Positions 25,165 through 34,356 of a stretch of 64,000 nt of DNA are shown here, piece by piece (position 1 is the first letter of the stretch; each line of letters opens with the position of its first letter). The stretch spans positions 44,348,402-44,412,401 of the forward strand of contig NC_080425.1 in NCBI RefSeq assembly GCF_029873635.1, given 5' to 3'. Origin of the DNA: Malania oleifera. Taxonomy: Eukaryota; Streptophyta; Magnoliopsida; Santalales; Ximeniaceae. The position numbers were made by a program, and so were the translations under genes. The notes beneath the pieces were generated by a model. That model saw nothing but the letters and a program-made list of their open reading frames with translations, did no database searches and was not told the origin of the DNA.

Positions 25165-25376
25165 CTGAGACCAAATTAATGAAAATCCTATTATCAATAT
25201 CATTTATCATCACCAACAAATAATAATGCAAAGTTGAATATAGCTCAGTCAAGTTAGAGACCAACAAGCCGCTAGCGGTCATTACAAAAATGAGATTTAA
25301 GCAATGATAATTTAGGGAAATCCATATGTATTTGGAATTCACCAATTGTGACAGTAACGCATAAATTGCAAAATAC
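25165..25376 (-). other. Retained intron of the captured gene fragment
   Basis: 212 nt, GTATTTTGC donor after GCTGAG and GGTCTCAG acceptor, AT-rich as plant introns are. Exon phases agree on both sides. Splice use is inference. Confidence 0.55.
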
Positions 25377-25534
25377 CTCAGCTGAGAAGGTTTTGAGAGG
25401 GTCTCTACTTTTTTTGAATTTTCTCCTGGACCCTTGGCGACGAGCATTGTTCATATTTCCCATGGCAGCTCTAGCTAGCTTAACAATCTTGCTGGCTTCC
25501 TGTGTTGTTGGGTCCAAAAGAAGCCAATTCTAAA
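25377..25534 (-). pseudogene. Penultimate exon (partial) of the captured gene fragment
   Basis: Open on the minus strand with LLLDPTTQEASKIVKLARAA and a strongly basic tail SRRKFKKSRDPLKTFSAE, ending at a GT donor. The upstream limit is uncertain because the join to the Copia sequence (NEAKDVE at about 25,540) lies nearby and one arm of the 15-bp inverted repeat falls within the exon. Confidence 0.5.
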
Positions 25535-25639
25535 GATTCAACATCTTTAGCTTCATTTTGGGATAAGAATGCATAATGATTGCAAAGGTTCTTTAGTGAA
25601 GATCTAGTAGTCACACCTCTAGATGGTTCACCTATAATT

Positions 25640-27060
25640 TGTTCTTAAGGGTGATCTTTCTTATACTTCCATTCTCTTGGTAATTCCATATTTTCTATGA
25701 GTTCATCTTTTGACTTTTCTTCATTTATTTCCTTTTCTTCCTTGATTTCTATCTCATCCTCCTTTTTGAACATATCATCTTCATTTTTGACTTCTCTTGA
25801 AAAAGGGTTAGGTTCATCAAAGTCTACATGAATTGATTCAACTATGGTGAGTGTTCTTTTGTTGTAGACTCTATAGGCTTTACTATTTGTGGAGTATCCT
25901 AGGAAAATGCTTTCATTTGATTTAGCATCAAATTTTCCTAAGTTGTCTTTGTTATTTAAAACGAAACACTTACATCCAAAGACATAAAAGTAATTTATGT
26001 TAGATCTTCTTCCTTTCCACAATTCATAGGGTGTCTTGTTTAGGTTTGATCTAATGGAAACCCTATTAATTATATAGCTAGCTGTATTTATAGCTTTGTC
26101 CCAAAAATATTTAGGTAGGTCATTTTTATTAAGCATAGTCCTTGCCATTTCTTGGAGGGTTCTATTTTTATTTCCACAACTCCATTTTGTTGTGGGATTC
26201 TAGGTGCTGAAAAGTTGTGATTTATGCCATGTTCATTATAAATTTTTTCAACATCTTGATTCTTAAATTCTCTTCCTTAGTCACTTCTAATATTTGAGAC
26301 ATTATACCCTTTCTCATTTTGAAGCTTCTTACATAAATTGATTAATGAGTTGCAAGCTTCTTCTTTGTTAGCTAGGAACAACACCCATGTGTATCTTAAG
26401 TAATCATCAACGATTACGAAGGCGTATTGTTTTCCTCCTAAACTTTGGGTTCTAGTAGGACCAAACAAGTCTAAGTGCATGAGCTCTAGGGGTCTACTAG
26501 TTGATGTATAATTCTTCTTTTTGAAGCTTTTCTTGATTTGTTTTCCTAATTGACAAGCATCACACACTTTATCTTTAACAAATTTGGTGTTAGGCAAGCC
26601 TTTAACTAAATTCTTTTTAGAGAGCTTGGATATAAGATCCATGCTTGCATGTCCTAACCTCCTATGCCAAAGCCAACTATTCTCGCTCATGTCTGCTAAG
26701 CAAGTTATGTCTTGAGAGATTAAGATATCAAGGTTTATGCAATATACATTGTTCATTCTAAGTGCAGTGAATAGTGTCTTTTGATCCTTAGAATCTTGAA
26801 TTACACATTTGTCTTTCTTAAATATTATTTCAAATCCTTTGTCACTAAGTTGACTAATGCTTAGTAAATTATGCTTTAGACCATCTACCAACAAGACATC
26901 ATCTATAGTAAGTGAAGAGTCTTTACCAATTTTACCTATTTCGATGATCTTGCCTTTTGCATTGTCATCAAAGATAACAAATCCTCCATCCTTTTGTGTA
27001 AGAGAGGTGAACTTAGATTTATCTCCTACCATATTCCTTGAATATCCGCTGTCCAAGTAC
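25640..27060 (-). pseudogene. Protease and integrase region of F
   Basis: Minus strand, in order: a DSG-type aspartic protease motif (MDSGYSRNM), LTIDDVLLVDGLKHNLLSIS, the GAG-pre-integrase block WLWHRRLGHASMDLISKL, the zinc-binding CDACQLGKQIK, and the integrase core blocks ELMHLDLFGPT and VIVDDYLRYTWVLFL. The C-terminal core follows with TPYELWKGRRSNINYFYVFG and FLGYSTNSKAYRVYN. The order protease-integrase-RT is the Ty1/Copia order. Decayed. Confidence 0.9.
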
Positions 27061-27229
27061 CATTTATCCTTAGACAGTGTGGTCCTAAAGCAAACCTACA
27101 AGAAAGGATTTAAGTTGTTACTTTTGGAATCCAAACCTTCTTAGGTTTCTTTAAATCTTGTATAGTTTTGGCATTTATCTTCCACTCATCGTTTACTCTA
27201 ATGTACTTTTTCCTAAGTGGAAAATTTAA

Positions 27230-28875
27230 CATTATGTGTCCTTCAGTTTTATACATGTAGCAAGTGGTGTGCTCATGAATATTGTTGATGAAGTGCTTGC
27301 ATAATGTCTAGATTGATTTACAAAATATCCCATAAACAAATTTTTCTTTCTTTTGTTTGGTGCTCCATTATAACCAATTCTTTCTTTTTTGTTTGCCATT
27401 ATTTGTTGTCCTACCATCTTTTCGAATTTATCCTTACCTTTGGTAAAGTTATAGATGATGTTTTCTTTCTCTTGAATTTGATTTTTAAGATAATTTATTT
27501 CTTGCACTTTCTTACAATCTTCATGTACTTGAGACTTAGCTAATTCTTGAGATAAGTTATCTACTTTCTTCTCAAGTTCTTCAATCTTTAAGTCTTTTTC
27601 TTCTTCAACAAGTTTTGAAGATTCAAGTTGATTTCTAAGTGCTTCGTTTTGTTGTTTCAAGCTTGTGTTCCTCTTTGAGATTTTAATAAACTTGTTATGT
27701 AGAAAGAGTAATTTAGCTTGAAGTTCTTTGTAAGAAGGCATACTTTCACATGAATTACTACAAGATTCATTACACGAATCTTCAGAGAGAGAATAATAAG
27801 AGTTTACCTCTTCGTTATACGCCATGAAGCACATGTTTGCTACTTCTCGATCACTTGGCTCACTTTCCGATTCACTCGAACAAGTGTCATCCCAAGTTGC
27901 CTTCACTGCAGGCTTCTTTTTCTTCTTTTCCTTCTTGAGTTGTGGGAATTCCAGTTTGATGAGCCTGACCTTTTTACAATGATAGCAAGTGGGAGGATCA
28001 TTTTTGTTTTTGTATTCTTTTTTATTGCTTTCTCTTTTTTTCAGCTTTTGATCCATTAAATTTTCTAGCTAATTTTTTGTTTCTTCTTAAGAATTTTCCA
28101 AGTCTTTTAGTTATGAGAGCTAAGTCCTCATCTTCTAATTCACTAGATTCATTATCTTCCTCACTTGAATATTCTTTTAAAGCTTTTAGAGTTATGGACT
28201 TCTTCTTTTTGTTTTCAGTGCTTCTTTCTTTTAACATCATTTCATAGGTTAGAAGAGATTCATAAGTTCATCTAAGGAAGTAATTTTAAGATTTCTTCCT
28301 TACGTAATGGCTGTGGCTTTTGGTTCCCAAATAGGTGGAAGTGCTCTTAGAATTTTACGGATCATCTCATGGGTGGAATAAGTTTTTCCTAAGGGCACTT
28401 AGAGAGTTTATGATATAGGTGAACCTAGTGTACATGCTTGTTATACTTTCTTTAGAGTTCATCCTAAAAGCTTCATATTCACTGGTTAACATATCAATTC
28501 TACTTTCCCTAACATCTACCATGCCTTCATAGGTTACTTCAAATTTATCCCTAATCTCTTTGGTTGTTTTCCACACCATTATCAATTGAATTCATTTGCA
28601 TAAAGTGCACAGTATAAGGCGTTTATTGCACTTGAGTTAGTTTGCAACATTTTGTAATATGAGTCATTTAGTTCTTTATCTTATTTAGGTACTTCTTTTC
28701 CATCAACAAGCTTAGTGGGGATTAAATTTCCATTTGTGACAACATTCCATTCCTTCCAGTCCATTATTTGAAGGTAGATTCTCATTCATTGCTTCCAAAA
28801 GGTGTAATTTAATCCACAAAAGATGGGTGGCCTAGTTGAGGATTGACCCTCACCTATAGCTCCTATATGTGTCAT
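27230..28875 (-). pseudogene. Gag region of F
   Basis: Starts shortly after the PBS at an ATG near 28,875 (MTHIGAIGEGQ). It has the Copia gag blocks RPPIFCGLNYTFWKQ, KTTKEIRDKFEVTYEG and SMYTRFTYIINSL, a knuckle region beginning CYHCKK, and a long coiled coil (LESSKLVEEEKDLKIEELEK). Long coiled coils after the gag core are usual for Sireviruses. J encodes a close relative of the N-terminal part. Decayed. Confidence 0.8.
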
Positions 28876-28918
28876 TTTGATCTTTGTATAGCTACTTGTT
28901 AGGTTTTGCTATGACCGG

Positions 28919-28931
28919 GCTCTGATACCAA
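28919..28931 (-). other. Primer-binding site of F, tRNA-iMet type
   Basis: The minus strand reads TTGGTATCAGAGC beside the inner end of the right LTR, the usual plant Copia primer site. Confidence 0.85.
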
Positions 28932-30052
28932 CTGAAACCTAAGGTGTAGTCCCAAGAGGGGGGGGGGTGAATTGGGTTATTTAAATATTCTTTGATTCTT
29001 TTTTAGAACTCTTGTCCCTTTTCACAATCCCTTAAGGATAACTTGTATTTTTTTTTTAATGAGTCAATCCACACAAATTCGTATTTTCTAATTAATCCAC
29101 AATCAACTAATACAATCAATTAACTTACTATTCAAAAACAACAACCACCTAACAAAAATCAATTTGAATCTTTAGAGTCCCTATATATGAATATACAACT
29201 CCTGTTGTTGTCTTTTGAATTTGAATATTACAACGACATTCAAACACTTTTTCAATATCAGAACTTAATTAAACCTTCAGCTAATAAGTTTTTGGATGTT
29301 AACCAATCAACGTACTTCCTTTCGATTTCCGTAAAAGATTGATTAATCAACGTACTCCCTTTCGATTTCTGCAAGCCCAAGAACAAATAAGTTTTTGGGT
29401 TTACTTAATTTCTAATATGTGTTTGCATTGTAAATAAAAGTATTAAACATCCACGCAGGGTATATTGTTGCTGAAATTAAAAGAGAGTAAGGATAAGAGA
29501 GTGACATCACAACTTTTACGAGGTTCAGCTTATACCCAGCCTATGTCCTTGCCTTAGGTCAACCACCCAATGAATTTACTATATCTTATTCCTTCCGGGT
29601 GGAACAAAAACCTTACACAATTTACCTCTTTTTCAAAAAGAGAAAAGCATTGACCTGTGCTTGGTCCAACGATCCAACAAACCTTTGAATTGTTCAGAGA
29701 ACAAGAAGATAGAAGTAGATTTGCGTAGAAAAAATACTCTCAAAATTCCGAGCAGGTTGTACAAATTGAGTTCTAAATTGTACTTCAAAACACCAAAGCT
29801 AAATAAAATATGAGAAGCTCTAAAGTTTTAGAAGTCACCGATGGTTCTTTAAAGAGAATTGCGTGTAACTCGAAACCAAGCTTTTTATTTTTCAATCCAC
29901 CAAAAAACGTATAGTCTTTCTCTAGCAAAATTATGTGAGCAAAGGAACTTAAGGAGAATTTTATCACAGAAAGAATTTCAGCGTATTGACTGTTTGATCT
30001 TTTAGGCTTATCTTGCTTGTCTATTTCTGTCTTTTTCATTGCCCAAAGGAGG

Positions 30053-30060
30053 TATTTATA
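30053..30060 (-). promoter_or_regulatory. TATA box in the right LTR of F
   Basis: TATAAATA on the minus strand, directly downstream of the tandem repeat block at 30,064-30,350. Confidence 0.5.
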
Positions 30061-30063
30061 GAT

Positions 30064-30350
30064 TTTTCCAAAGAACAATTTCCTCATTTAATTAGGTAGC
30101 ATTAAATTATTGAATTAATCTTGAAATTCACAATTTTTCAACAAACAATTTTCTCATTTAATTAGGTAGCATTAAATTATTGAATTAATTTTGAAATTCA
30201 AAATTTTTCCAAAGAACAATTTCCTCATTTAATTAAATTATTGAATTAATTTTGAAATTCAAAATTTTTCCAAGGAACAATTTCCTCATTTAATTGAAGT
30301 ATTGAATTAATTTTGAAATTCAAAATTTTTCCAAAGAACAATTTTGAAAA
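30064..30350 (-). repeat. Tandem repeat of 61-71 bp units, four copies plus a partial
   Basis: Units begin TTTTTCCAAAGAACAATTT and end GAATTAATTTTGAAATTC. The first two are about 71 bp and the next two about 61 bp because they lack a TAGGTAGCAT-containing segment. Located just upstream of the TATA box on the minus strand. Confidence 0.85.
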
Positions 30351-30516
30351 CCCAAAAGGTTGGCAGTCATGTGTAGATTGCCTCATTAACAAAAATACAA
30401 GTAATCCTTAAGGGATTGTGAAAAGGGACAAGAGTTCTCAAAAAGAATCACAGAAATTTTAAATAACCCAATTCACCCCCCCCCCCTCTTGGGACTACAC
30501 CTTAGGTTTCACGAAC

Positions 30517-30926
30517 CATATTCAGCAGCCCGAATTAATTTGAACATAAATGTTCAGCCTCCCGAAGCTTGGTCAATGACGTGGTTAGACTTCCAAGTTC
30601 AGTCGCCCGAAGTGCAAATGCACTGTATGGTTCAGTCGCCCGAGCTTGGTCAACTTGTTCTGTTTTGACCACATTTCCAAACCTAGGACCCCTATGGTTT
30701 GTCTATATCACTTAGGGCATTAAAAGGACTTCAATATGAGTTTAGGATTGGATGATACTGAAGGCATTAGTTATATCCTAAAGCTCAGACTTATGCAATG
30801 GAAAAAGTATGCTTAACTTTAGATATTCATATTTAAGCGTGAGTTAAGCAAATTCGAAATTTGAATACAAGGCAAACAAGCCATGTCCATTTGGAAGTGG
30901 ATTTTTGTTCAAACGGCCAATGATTT
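30517..30926 (-). other. G internal leader with motif array, between F and H
   Basis: Continues the G inside on the far side of F. The part at 30,512-30,680 carries GTCGCCCGAA-type motifs that belong with those at 20,740-20,962. No ORF is credible here. Confidence 0.55.
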
Positions 30927-31207
30927 TGTAAAAACCCGAACTATGATATATGGATTTAATTTATTAAATGAAGGGTAGAATGGTAAATTGAGAAGGCTTT
31001 ATCGATGAAGCCAGAGTTCGTCAACGAAGGCTATATGTCACTTAGATACAAATTTCAGAGACTCGTCGATGAGGAGAAGTTGAGAGGTTTCAGGAAACCG
31101 GGAATCTCAGGCTCGTTGACGAGGCCACCATCTCGTCGACGAACTGTCTTCATTAGCACATCGATAAGATGCCATCTTGTTGATGAGGGTTGGCCGAGTC
31201 AAAGGGT

Positions 31208-31215
31208 TATAAATA
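31208..31215 (+). promoter_or_regulatory. TATA box of solo LTR H
   Basis: TATAAATA shortly downstream of the CTCGTCGACGAG-type motif array and followed by a CT-rich leader. Confidence 0.5.
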
Positions 31216-31954
31216 TCCATTCTCATTACTTCTCAGCTAAGAAATCTCAAATCCTCTCTATATCTCTCTAGAAACTTGAAATACTCTCTCTTTCTCTAGA
31301 TTTCTTCGCCAATCGTTACTGGAATCGATGATCTAACATTACCACGAGGATTAGTGAAGGATTCCATACAAGTTTTACGGATCGGATCTTCATTTTGGGC
31401 ATTTTTGGGTTTTGGCTCAAAATCGAGGTAAGGCTCGGTTTTCAATTATGTTTTGGTAGTTATGGAGGGAATGGAATTGTGAGTATATTATGTACTGTGG
31501 TATATAGGTTTTGGGAACTCGGTTTGCTATTTTGGGGCCGTAGATTTCGGGATTTGTCGTTTGGGGAAAGGTAAGTGGATTCAGTTTATGTCGGTTATTT
31601 TTCAAATCGAACTTAGTAGAACTATGGTTCACGGTCTTGCGTGCGTTTTGGTTACTCATTTGGGGGAATATAACAGGTAAAATTATGGGTTTTTCACGTT
31701 ACAGTTTTGGGAAAAAGGGGGCGATGGGCTGCATCCCTGGTTTTGTTGGAAAACCGTTAATATATTGTGATATATATTGTGTTATAGGGATGGTCGTGCC
31801 TTATCTAATTTAAATTGTATATCTTTGGAAAATCATGATTTTATATTACCAAATGGGTGTGGAATTGTTTGGTTATATGAACATGCATGTGTTGTGTTTT
31901 GATGAAATGAAATAGGAACGAGGTTTCGAATTGTTCTAGGTTTTCAAATTTGAC

Positions 31955-32225
31955 TTTTGCCGAAGAGTGCGCAATACCACTAGATCGACCAGCTTTTGTC
32001 GAAGGGTGTGCGAACACCAGATCTGCACTGGTTCAACACGGTGGGCTGATGCTATGCTAGGTTACCGGGGGCACCGGTGTTTGCCGAAGGGTGTGAAATA
32101 TCACCAAAATGCCAGATTTTTCCGAAGGGTGTGAGATATCACCAGATCACCGATTTTTACCAAAGGGTGTGAAATAACACAAGACAGCCCGGCTTCGAGC
32201 TGAAGGGTGTGATGACACCAGATTG
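31955..32225 (+). repeat. Degenerate ~37-bp tandem repeat in H
   Basis: At least five units share a core (C)CGAAGGGTGTG(A/C)(A/G)A followed by (A)TCACCAGAT. Spacing is about 35-40 bp in the better preserved part. The repeat lies in the U5/R side of the LTR. Confidence 0.7.
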
Positions 32226-32765
32226 TACTGCTTGTTTTGTGAAAATACTAGAACTGGTTTAAACTATTTTGACTTTTGAACTATGCATGTTAGTATGACA
32301 TGATAACACTCATATGCCACACACCGATATAACCTAATTCTTCCTTACTGAGAGGTGTCTCACCCCTGCTGTACGTACATATTTTACAGGTCCTTCGAGT
32401 AACTAGAACTAGCGTCCTAGTGTGGGAGCATAGTGGTCGGTGTACTGCGAGTGGTACTTGAGTAAGTACTAGGACTATACTGGGTTGTCTTTTGGCGGTT
32501 TTGGCCGATAAACTGATTTGTGTTATATTTTTTGGTGTGTAACTCCTTTGTAAAGACTCTGGTATGGTACAGAATATGTATAGAAAGACTTTTCTTCCAC
32601 TTTGTATCTATTGTGTGAGTGAATGTGTATAGGGTGCCCGGAAACTCTACGGGGTCGGACCCTCATTCATTGTACTATTTCATTGATGATTGTATGACAC
32701 AGGAACAGGTTAGGTTACTAATTCACTCCTGAGTCCCATTTTCGACTTCGAGGCGTGACAGATTT

Positions 32766-33027
32766 CATATTTTAACCAATGAATATATGCATTAAGTTCA
32801 GATTGGTTATATACTTGCTTTTGCAGATTGGCGTGATTTTTCAAAGTACTTAGTATATAAGGTTAAACTCAAATTTTACATTTTTAGCTTTGAACCACTT
32901 CCTTAACCTTTAGAAGATACTACCCCCTATAGCTAATCCTAAGTACTAAAGAAGAATTATGTGAACATGTAATTCCTATTTGAGCAAATTCTTCCTTGAA
33001 TTTCAAGGTGTTTTCTTTCTTAACAAC
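32766..33027 (-). other. G internal noncoding stretch downstream of gag
   Basis: AT-rich sequence between the end of the G gag region and H. Nothing here resembles a protease or integrase, where Copia pol would normally start. Confidence 0.55.
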
Positions 33028-34304
33028 CTATATAACTTTTCTACCTTTTATTCTTGACGAGTTAGGAGTTGGTGATTCTCTAATTTTCCTTACTTGTTTG
33101 GGTTTCACACCTTTCCTTTTAAGTGGGCAATCAAATTTTACGTGCCCCTTCTTTTTGCATAAGACACATGTGGTGTGAGTGTAGGGATTAGAGGAGATAC
33201 TAGCATAATGTTTTGATTCTTTTACGAAGTACCCCACGTATAGATTCTTTCTTTTCTTATTTTCCTCTCCATTAAAACCTATACCTTCCTTATCTAAGGT
33301 CATCTTTTGTGAACCTAAAAGTTTGTCAAAATTTTCTTTACCTCTAGTGAATGTATAAATGATCTTAGACTGGTCTTCTATTTTTTTCTCTACATCTTGA
33401 ATTTTTGAGTTTTTCAATTCTTTGCAAACATCCTGAAGTTTCATAAATTCTTTAGACATATTGTTTGCTTTATTTTTTAAGATCTGCAATCAAGTGGTCC
33501 TTTTTATCATCATTAGAAACTTTAAATTTTAAAATAGTCAATTCCTTTTCTGATGATTCGTTCTTGCTTTCTAGTCTTTTAATTTTCAAATTATTTTCTC
33601 TTTCAGCAAGAACTTTTGAGTCCCATTCTTTAATGCAGGCATCATAGTTGCTTTTCAGCATAGAATATTTTTTATGTGATTTAATAAGTAACTTATGAGA
33701 CCTAATATATTCAATTTGCAGTTTTTCATAAATAGGCATGCTCTCACTATCACTATTATCATATCATTCACAATCAGACACATCATTCAAATCAGCATAT
33801 GAATCATTTTCAGATTTGTCTACTAAAGCAGAAGAAATAGAGATAAGCTCATCTTTAGTTAACACAACACAACCATGGTTACCTCCCTCAAGATCAGTAG
33901 AACCTGAGTCGCATGAAGAGATGACTTCCTTTTGCATGGACGCACCATATCTCATCTCAAGTTCATCCCAAATCTGCTTAGCATTACTACACGCCATAAC
34001 CTCACATAAAACATTAGAATCTAAAGCATGCAGTAAGGTATTCATAGCATCAAAATTTACTTGTTTTAAGTTCCTGTCATGGTCATTCATTTCACACTGA
34101 GATTTAGAAACATCAGTACACCCAATAGATTTCATAAGCACATAATCACCCTGATCAATGACTTTCCAAAATTTCTAATTTAAGAACTTTCACATACACA
34201 GTCATTCTGAATTTCCATACAGCATAGTTATCACCATAGAATACAGGTGGGTGTGCGACCAATCTTCCCTCATATGAAGTGGATGCACTAACACAAGCCA
34301 TCAT
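33028..34304 (-). pseudogene. Gag region of G
   Basis: The start is at the ATG pair near 34,304 (MMACVSASTSYEGRL), followed by VAHPPVFYGDNYAVWKFRM, the N-terminal block of Copia gag. Next are DAMNTLLHALDSNV and NAKQIWDELEMRYG, then a long coiled coil (KIKRLESKNESSEKELTILK). The CCHC knuckle CVLCKKKGHVKFDC sits near the end, and the C-terminus is basic. This is the Sirevirus type of gag, with a long coiled coil before the knuckle. Pol would normally follow but does not. Broken. Confidence 0.85.
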
Positions 34305-34342
34305 GATCTTTTACTAAATGACATCTAAGTCTAAGTTACGAG

Positions 34343-34355
34343 GCTCTGATACCAA
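34343..34355 (-). other. Primer-binding site of G, tRNA-iMet type
   Basis: Minus-strand TTGGTATCAGAGC one or two bases inside the right LTR. Confidence 0.88.
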
Positions 34356-34356
34356 T

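Larger units (their letters stand above)
24463..25535 (-). other. Captured host-gene fragment (last exons and 3' UTR) inside F
   Basis: About 1.07 kb interrupts the Copia pol and is unlike any retroelement. On the minus strand there is an exon (to 25,377) encoding EASKIVKLARAAMGNMNNAR and a basic stretch RKFKKSRDPLKTFSAE. Next comes an intron with GT at 25,376-25,375 and AG at 25,166-25,165. The last exon (25,164-25,105) encodes APKGGPKGGKKRKKGEDRD and a stop, in the same phase, and about 640 bp of UTR-like sequence follows. A 15-bp inverted repeat AACACAGGAAGCCAG occurs at 24,470-24,484 and, reversed, at 25,492-25,506. I do not recognise the gene; the Lys/Arg-rich C-terminus suggests a nuclear or nucleolar protein. 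Because the intron is retained, the fragment came from DNA rather than from spliced mRNA. I see no clear TSD. Confidence 0.6.
20963..30511 (-). mobile_element. Element F: pol-bearing Copia element with non-matching LTRs, TSD CGAAC
   Basis: CGAAC flanks both ends (20,958-20,962 and 30,512-30,516). The host sequence reads smoothly across the insertion when compared with the G LTR at about 35,720-35,790. The inside reads on the minus strand: PBS 28,919-28,931, gag, protease, integrase, reverse transcriptase, RNase H, PPT 21,994-22,008. The two LTRs (20,963-21,993 and 28,933-30,511) are not copies of one another. Each is instead an inverted repeat at its ends. A host-gene fragment (24,463-25,535) lies between the integrase and reverse transcriptase regions. 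Broken several times. The gag type, iMet PBS and GGGGGAG tracts point to the Sirevirus lineage. Confidence 0.85.
28933..30511. repeat. Right LTR of F, an inverted repeat of a U5-type end
   Basis: Starts TGAAACCTAAGGTGTAGTCC and ends CTACACCTTAGGTTTCA. The first and last ~145 bp are inverted copies of each other, including the G-run/C-run and TGAATTGGGTTATTT. The left portion, read on the minus strand, has a TATA box (30,053-30,060) and R-U5-like sequence. Tandem units of 61-71 bp occupy 30,064-30,350. One such unit (about 30,318-30,375) matches the left LTR at about 21,540-21,600, but in opposite orientation. Length is 1579 bp. Confidence 0.8.
30927..32760 (+). mobile_element. Solo LTR H: Gypsy (Tekay-like) LTR with TSD GATTT
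   Basis: 1834 bp from TGTAAAAACCCGAAC to CGAGGCGTGACA, flanked by GATTT at 30,922-30,926 and 32,761-32,765. No coding sequence. Features typical of Tekay/Del LTRs are a TATA box at 31,208-31,215 and, at about 32,340-32,395, the CTTACTGAGAGGTGTCTCACC ... TTTTACAGGT type of sequence. CTCGTCGACGA-like motifs precede the TATA box (31,005-31,195). A ~37-bp degenerate tandem repeat built on CCGAAGGGTGTG lies at about 31,955-32,225. The perfect TSD dates H after the insertion of G. Confidence 0.92.

Noticed and set aside
24472-25506. The 15-bp inverted repeat taken as proof of a DNA transposon
   Set aside because: One arm lies in an apparent exon and no TSD is visible outside the arms, so transposon status is not claimed.
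27304-27543. Plus-strand ORFs within 22,000-28,500
   Set aside because: They are shadows of the AT-rich minus-strand gag and pol of F, and none resembles a known protein.
28919-28931. tRNA-like sequences (TGGTATCAGAGC; TGGCACCATTGCCGAGGA)
   Set aside because: They are primer-binding sites complementary to the tRNA 3' end beside LTRs; no cloverleaf or full tRNA gene is present.
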